This document shows positions 57,885 through 64,000 of a DNA stretch of 64,000 bases, in pieces. This DNA is from Zhengitettix transpicula. Lineage: Eukaryota > Arthropoda > Insecta > Orthoptera > Tetrigidae. Each line of letters starts with the position of its first letter. The first letter of the stretch is position 1. The stretch spans positions 212,704,746 through 212,768,745 of the forward strand of contig CM073590.1 in assembly GCA_037074705.1 (NCBI GenBank). Reading direction: 5' to 3'. The notes under the pieces were generated by a model. It was not told the DNA's origin and searched no databases. It saw only the letters and a program-made list of their open reading frames with translations. The translations under genes were made by a program, and so were the position numbers.

Positions 57885-58292
57885 CCCTCTCTCCCTATAC
57901 ATATAGGCTGGTTACTTAACTCATTTGCATTTGACCTGCACGATTGGTTCTTCGTAGACTGCGATGATAGACTATTCTCCTCGCTATCTTCGCTTACCAG
58001 TCATTCTATCTGAGATGTGAAAGTTACCTTATACTGCTCCTCCCGAGCCTAGCGCCTCCTCCGAGCTCGACAATTTTATTCCTCACCTCCGGGATGGAAA
58101 CCAAATCTCCTGGCCTTTCTTCGCCAATAAATTTAAAATACTTTACTTCACGAAGCCCAGTACTGAGTTCTGGAGGGAGGTGCTCTTGGGAATATTTCAG
58201 GGTTAATATCCGCTGGGTGAAATTTTCCCAAGCGATCTCCTTCATCCCTTTGACTTTCATTTTGACATGTACGCATCCTATCTTCGGCGCCA
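57560..58292 (-). mobile_element. Possible LTR-retrotransposon leader region, degenerate
   Basis: On the minus strand CCTAACA at 58302-58296 is followed by TTT and TGGCGCCGAAGATAGGATGC. This has the form of an LTR end, a spacer and a TGGCGCC primer-binding site. Downstream lies a G+C-richer region with an 89-residue frame (58024-58293, ending GARLGRSSIR), a (GA)n expansion and a 62-residue frame. None matches a gag or pol domain that I recognise. The LTR's outer end was not found, so the call rests on the junction alone. Confidence 0.35.
57809..57893. repeat. (TC)n microsatellite, about 85 bp
   Basis: About 35 uninterrupted TC units, then CTCTCCCTCTCTCCC. The serine/leucine plus frame is translated repeat. 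Confidence 0.98.
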
Positions 58293-60693
58293 AAATGTTA
58301 GGATCAGAATTTCAGCTATTCGACTTGCTGCTGGCTTGTTATTAGATTCCAATAAAATAAATTATTTAATAATTGGGCAGCGCGCTTCTTCTCTACAGTC
58401 TATTGCACACCATCAATAATGTACTTATTGAGCCAAAATATATGGTAGGAAATGACTGTTAATTATATAACATAGAATTTAGATTTTTATTCATTACATT
58501 TGTCGTCGGTTGAGGAAATAATACACGTCATTACGAAAAATTACAAATACTTAAACTATGTTATGTTAAAGTATAAAACAATATTTTCACTGAAAGATAT
58601 AACTAATAATACCGTGTAATATTTACAATTAATTGATAGTTTTAAAAATGTAATTAAGTAAATAACTACGATGGAACACAGTAAAATCACACTTTACAGT
58701 ATTAATAGTACAGTATAATATTTACGGAGCGTGCTTACAATTCTTATTGATAAACGATTTCATGAATACAAATAAAAAAATAATTGGGAAAAATTTTTGA
58801 ATTACGCAATATAAAAAATTACAGAGTATTAAAAAACCAGCACACACCAAGCAACATGTGGTTTAAGTTATTCCTCTATCTGTATTCCTGAAGAGATTTA
58901 CTTGTACAGGTTCCTCATTTCTTAACTTGTGCAAAGCAAATACAATGGTAAATGTCGAGATTGACATGAGATTTGTTACTATTTATGAATAAAAGTGTAT
59001 TTCTTATTATTTGCATTGTTGTACGATAGTTTCTGAATTGCACCTATTTTTACACGCAGTTAAAAATTATTTTAAATGAAAAGGAACAAACTAAATTTTC
59101 TAAGCTTGCAACTAATATTTAAGATTTAATTTTACAATGTTACACTAATCTTTTCGTTTTAAATACGACACAAGACAATTATATGTATTCGAATAAAGAT
59201 AAATACTGTTTATTCATCCTACTGCTATAATTTTTACCTTGCTTTCGCCTGGATAATTTGAAATAAAATATTTTAATAACTGTGTTGCAATAAGTTAAAA
59301 TTTTTTTTTGATATCCGGCGAGTAAAATAACTTTGAAGCACTCATGTATCGTTCGGAATCTAGCATAGTATCTCTTTTTTTGAGACCAAGATTATGTATT
59401 CTATAAGCACCAAGCTCAAATAATTTCAACTGTTTCGTCTTAACCAAAAGAAAATATGCCATCGCATTTTTAATGAAAAATATATACAACGTTGTTAATC
59501 TGCTGTAAATTCCGTTTATTTTCGTGACAAGTGTATTCAGAAGAACGTGAGGCGCGTTCCGAATTCAGCAGAAAGTTGTTGGCGACAACACGTTTCAGCA
59601 TCCGTCTCACTCACACAGAACGAACTGCTCCGGAAAACACGATATATTTTCCCAGTGCCAGGAATAAGCTGCTGAATTACTTTTCTGTGTAATTAAACAA
59701 TCCTCTGGCAAACTGCTGACGCTGAGAACTAAAATCTAGTCTTTGACATTCTTGATGTTGCGTATATAAAGGAAAGTAGGGAACGAATTGAAAACAAAAA
59801 TGAGTTGTATGTTTTCTTTACGTTACGTCGTTAAAAACTCCTTTGATAACTTTTTAATTGATTCTACAAAAACTTTGACTTTCCTGCATTTCAATAAAAT
59901 TCTTCGATATATATCTATAATTTTTGGAGGTGCTTAGGAAAAATGAGGCCAGAAAATGTGTTGCGAATATTGCGCCTTTATCTTTCTCAATAAAAGTAGT
60001 TTTAATTTTTAAATAACGCAATAACGTATTGAAAAAGCTTCAAAGTAATAAATAACATAAAGGGGACTAAAAATCAAACGAATTGAAATGTAATCATGTA
60101 CATATAAAACCCTCAAGCAAACTGGGACTAATTTGATTTAAATCAATTACAAAAGTTCAACTCCATCCATTATTCCCGTAAAACTTTATTACATTCACCA
60201 ACCCTGTTTCGTAATGAAGCTATTACGAGCTTAATGTAATGAAGTATAATTTTTTAAGAGAATAGATTTCGGTGTTAGATATGCTAATTTAACACTACAA
60301 TTATCGACATATTTTAAACATTTCAGAGCCACGTTTATAGTGTCTATGTAATGTAAAATGTTCATGTGATAAATTCCAAGAACTGCCATGTATTCATGAT
60401 GCATGACTTTAAAATAATAACAAGGGAGGCAAGTGGATATTCTAATTGGGAAACTGTGGAAAGAACTTTCTTTCATAGCCAGTAAGGGATGAATATTCTC
60501 TTAGTATCTAATGCTTTTTTCTTTTTACATTCGGAAAAAAACGCTCAATTTTTATAACTGAATGTTCATCTTAGTTAAATTTGAAAAAAATGCTATCACC
60601 GTATACCTAATTTGTATTAATATTTATTCAACATCGCGTTATTTAACTTGTCATTTAAATTGTATTTATATTTATATTTAATTAATATTCACT
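58293..60693. other. A+T-rich DNA, no gene called
   Basis: The first part may be LTR sequence of the element at 57560-58292; it includes AATAAAATAAATTATTTAAT near 58350. A G+C-richer patch at 59520-59760 (GAGGCGCGTTCCGAATTCAG, ACAACACGTTTCAGCATCCG) is unassigned. The rest carries chance frames. Confidence 0.4.
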
Positions 60694-61152
60694 TTTTTCC
60701 TCTCTCTGGTTTTTTGAACTAAGGTTCCCACAAGCCCAGGCACATCGGCCTGTTTTCAGAGGTGTATGTTCCCGGGTCGCAGACCTTGGGCATACGGTAT
60801 GAGTTGTTCTCTGTTTCCATTGGAACAGTCGGACAGCTGTCTCCTAAACTGCTCGAGGCACGGAGAAGGAAATGCATCTTCCCCACAGCAAATCCCCGCC
60901 ATCGGAAGGGCGTGGGACAAGTACCAAAAGCCCGACCTACCGGATGCAGGTTTCCTATGGTTTTCCTTGAATCACTTTTAGGTGAATGCCGGGTAGGATC
61001 ATTACATTATAGCTCGGGAGCCCTAGTTAACCCTTAGATACTTTCCTCTCTCCTTTCCACACACCCTTTTCAAATCCCTGTTCTATGCTATTAAAGGGGA
61101 GTTGCCACTACGTAGATTACCCTCATGTAGCCTGTTATTGTAAAAGAAAAAG
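60694..61152 (+). mobile_element. Family A retroposon, copy 10
   Basis: TTTTTTGAACTAAGGTTCCC, TATGTTCCCGGGTCGCAGAC, CTGTCTCCTAAACTGCTCGA, GGGCGTGGGACAAGTACC, TTAAAGGGGAGTTGCCACTA and GTAGCCTGTTATTGT plus a tail of A's. The 30-bp 5' repeats are absent. It faces copy 11 tail to tail across about 480 bp. Confidence 0.87.
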
Positions 61153-61616
61153 TATACATACTGAATATTTTTCTGATTTCAGAAATGTTATTTATTTTGA
61201 CTATTATTTCAGGTCGTCCATGGTAGTTCTGACTCCCGTATCAGCGAAATAGTTCCATTTCTGACCTTATTAAACTTCTAGGTTATTAATGAATCCTCCG
61301 TCTCACTGCCTCAAAATATCTCTTAGGCTGATTCTTGCCCATAATTTCATTACTATGTTTTACCTATTATAGTGTAGTATAGCTGTAACAACAAAATTAT
61401 ACTTCAAAATCTCCACTTCTACACCTCAAACATTCTTCTTATTTGCGACCAACTGTCGGATCATGTATAAAATTTCTTTCATTACGTCAAAAAAACACTA
61501 ACGCGGACCTAAATTGTTGTATAATTATATGAACCGGGTTATAACGAATCTTCATCACAACGCATTACTTCAAGTCAGTTTCTCAAGTTTTCCACTTTCC
61601 TAAAAAATATCTTGAT
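61153..61616. other. A+T-rich spacer between the two family A copies
   Basis: No gene or repeat is recognised. It would be the loop if the two flanking copies paired. Confidence 0.5.
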
Positions 61617-61631
61617 CCTGTTTGCAAAGAA

Positions 61632-62187
61632 TTTTTTTTTTAGAGAACAGGCTACATGAGGGTAATCCACATGGTGGCAACTCCCCTTTAATAGCATAGG
61701 AAGGGACTTGAAAGGGGGTATGTGGAAAGATAGATGAAGGTAGCCAAGGGTTACTAGGGCCCCCGGGCTATATTTTAAGGATCCTACCCGGCATTCGCCT
61801 AAAGAAATGCAGGACAAACCCTAGAAAATCCTGCATCAGGTAGGTCGGGCATTGGGTACTTGTCCCACGCCCTTCCGATAGCGGGAGAGGAGTTTTCTGT
61901 GGCGACGCAGCATTCTCTTCTCCGTGCCTCGACCAGTTTAGGAGGCAGCTGGCCGACTATTCCAATGGAAATAGAAGACAACTCTTACCGTACGTTCAAG
62001 GTCTGTGACCCCGGAACATACACCTCTCAAAACAGGCCGGTGTGCCTCGGCTTGTGGAAACCTTAGTTCAAAAACGGAGAGGAAAAGGCAACCGCAAAGG
62101 TAGCCCCTTCGTATCTCTCCTACAAGGTTCTGTCTGCGAGAGAACATCCCTCGCAGGTACTGCCTGCGAAAGAATAACCCTCGCAGA
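61632..62187 (-). mobile_element. Family A retroposon, copy 11 (full length, 15-bp target duplication)
   Basis: The minus strand begins GTCTGCGAGGGTTATTCTTT and carries two 30-bp repeats before AACCTTGTAGGAGAG. It then has the full lineage order and ends TGTAGCCTGTTCTCT plus a run of A's. It is bracketed by TTCCTTGCAAATAGG (62202-62188, minus sense) and TTCTTTGCAAACAGG (61631-61617, minus sense), a 15-bp target duplication with two mismatches. Length is about 556 bp. Poly(A) and a 15-bp duplication point to LINE-type target-primed insertion. The sense 60-residue (61799-61981) and antisense 68-residue (61860-62066) frames are both open, as in copy 3. Confidence 0.9.
62125..62187 (-). repeat. 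30-bp minisatellite at the 5' end of family A copy 11
   Basis: In minus sense, two units of the form CTGCGAGGG + about 8 nt + T(C/T)TCGCAG(G/A)CAG + 2-3 nt lie in tandem. The same unit occurs about twice in copy 3 and once in copy 9. Each unit contains a CTGCGA/TCGCAG dyad able to form a small hairpin. Confidence 0.8.
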
Positions 62188-62202
62188 CCTATTTGCAAGG
62201 AA

Positions 62203-63848
62203 ATAATTATTCGTTCGATTTATGAAACAATGCACTACTTCGTCATCTGATTGCACGACATTTTTAAGTTTACTGAAGAACGAAAGGAACGTGTAAATAC
62301 GGAACGAAAAAATTGATCGATATAATTACATGAAATTTATTATATACTTTCGTATATTCACAATAACTCACCCTTTTGCAACTGAGTCCGTCGTACATTT
62401 CCATCAGTATGTATATATTAATATAACAGGTATTTTATTTTATTTCTGGCCGCCCGTAGAGACAGTGTTTTGTTTTGAATATTATTACAATTGGCAGGGA
62501 ATATGCAGAAATTATTTTTGTCTGCGGTGACAGTGTGGAGACATTGTAAAAGTGTGGACAGAATCCAACCAAAAATCGGGAAAGTAAAATCTCGAAAAAT
62601 CTGCAGTTACGGCCAGTTGGATGTTACTAAAGTCAATGAGAAAACGTGTTGGCGACCGAAGTAATAGGATATTATTAGCTAATCTTTACAATCGACATAG
62701 AATAAAACTCACATAACCTCAGACTTTCCGCGCAAGCCAAACGTAATGAATACGTGCAAAAAATGACTTACGTATTGTTCTGTCTGCTAACACAATCACA
62801 TTATATGCAGACAAAAGGACAGGAATGATAAAAGCGGAAGCAGTATCACTGCAGAAATATAGATTGATAGTTTCTACATTTATGGGGGTTTTCTCCTTTG
62901 GGTGACAAAATATCGATCGGCCCAAAAAAATATGATTATGTGATATTTTACACTATAAATTTTATTCTGCAAGAAAAAATTACACAAAACACTTCAAACA
63001 AAATACTACTATAATTATCTCCAAAAATTTAAAATCTACGTATTTTATTCTTTAATAAACATAAACAATATTTTTATTATGGTAACGAGACCGTAAATAA
63101 CATTAAGAAAAAGTCTTAGTGAAATTATGCATACATATATAAATTATTTTTTATGTTAAAACTCTGTACAAAATGTTTTATCTTTGCGAAAATAGCCAGT
63201 AAGCAATTATAACTATTATTAATTGAACGCTCCATATAAATAACGATAAGCGGTGTTTTTCTTCTTGGGGGGACAATGAACAAATATTGTACTTTACATT
63301 TTCATTTTGGAAAATGTAGTATAAAACCTATAACATCGAAGTGCAAATCAGTTCGAGCAGGAAGTCTCAATAAGAACAAGACTTACATTGAAGAAGGCCT
63401 CATTTTATTTAGTATAATGTGAACTACGGCTGTTTGTGAACTAGTTAAAATTTCTAATCGTTTAGGCCAGCATTTAGCCCGACACAGAAGCAACGTCATA
63501 TATACTATCGATAGAGCTTAGCTGAAAGCCTTAAGGTCACGTTCCAAGTTGAAATTCTTCCTCCGCCTTAGGGTTTCAACAGCTTTCGTAAGCTACTCAA
63601 AGTTCGTCGAACAGACTTATTGCCACACGGCGCAAACCGCAGGCGGCAAACTTGTGTAAGGTTCTACAAAGTCACTAGGGACCGAGTCAGCTCTACTCGG
63701 CGACTTGGTGATGGGGCATACGAACATTGCCAGAAATGAACTCTCAAAATGATGACAACTCGGAAACTTGTGGATATTCTGGTGACGAGGTCTTTCTCTG
63801 CCATACACATGTCGAATATAAAGCATATTTACATGTTATTACGTCATT

Positions 63849-63852
<4 letters not shown>
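62203..63852. other. A+T-rich DNA, nothing recognised
   Basis: A G+C-richer patch at 63470-63770 (GCCACACGGCGCAAACCG, CTACTCGGCGACTTGGTGAT) has a 69-residue minus frame and no known family. Confidence 0.45.

Positions 63853-63882
<30 letters not shown>
63853..63882. repeat. (TA)n microsatellite
   Basis: About fifteen TA units. Confidence 0.96.
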
Positions 63883-63886
<4 letters not shown>

Positions 63887-64000
63887 TGGAATAGAGATAA
63901 ATTTTGTAACTTGTTACGAATTAAAATTTAATTACCTTAGTATAGAATAGTTTCTTTTCTTGGGATATATTTTATTATTAAAAGCTCATTCTGAAAGCTA

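Noticed and set aside
57680..57919. Serine/leucine-repeat protein
   Set aside because: It is translation of a (TC)n microsatellite. The IYIYIY-type frames at 36080, 55068 and 63853 are translated (TA)n in the same way.
1..64000. CRISPR arrays, bacterial operons or phage genes
   Set aside because: There is no regularly spaced repeat array, no ribosome-binding sites and no long ORFs; the repeat content is eukaryotic.

Overview
The window is A+T-rich, repeat-dense eukaryotic DNA. It has no operons and no ribosome-binding sites, and no intact protein-coding gene that I can recognise. Many (AT)n arrays, Tc1/mariner remnants, tRNA-headed SINE fragments, LINE reverse-transcriptase debris, solo-LTR-like units and Helitron-like elements suggest a large arthropod genome, probably an insect with an expanded genome. 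That placement is an inference from repeat content. No host gene supports a species name. Almost all short open frames either lie inside repeats or look like chance frames in A+T-rich DNA.

Layout. 0-10 kb: a 144-bp TA-flanked MITE (1311-1454), an unrecognised protein-like frame (2006-2215, minus), a tRNA-headed SINE, a head-to-head pair of 'family A' poly(A) retroposons (3300-4184), a LINE 3' remnant (about 5245), a Helitron-like B1 element (5548-6144), a long family A copy (6761-7294), a G+C-richer block of unknown nature (7920-8745) and a 333-bp foldback (9399-9731). 10-27 kb: more B1, B2 and family A copies, two LTR-like units (18479-19446 plus, 22754-23738 minus) and SINE heads. 27-38 kb: family D short repeats, a scrambled mariner transposase remnant (29046-29460), a Jockey/CR1-type reverse-transcriptase remnant (31075-31500), three candidate single-copy blocks and a 97-bp tandem duplication. 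38-52 kb: a long family A copy, a third LTR-like unit (40753-41772) followed by a second LTR-like family F, a full-length but dead mariner (45301-46534), and further D and B2 copies. 52-64 kb: mostly featureless A+T-rich DNA, a possible LTR-retrotransposon leader with a (TC)n expansion (57560-58300), and a tail-to-tail pair of family A copies (60694-62187).

Nothing here forms a pathway. The biology of the window is its transposon ecology. At least four families have internal structure worth checking: family A (5' minisatellite, poly(A) tail, 15-bp target duplication), family B (TC...CTAG ends between A and T, with interchangeable and duplicated interiors), family E LTRs (tRNA-Lys-like primer-binding motif, ATGT/ATAT targets) and family D (a conserved CTGANGA...GAAACGT core, often as inverted pairs). 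All family names (A, B1, B2, D, E, F) are mine, from comparing copies within this window.
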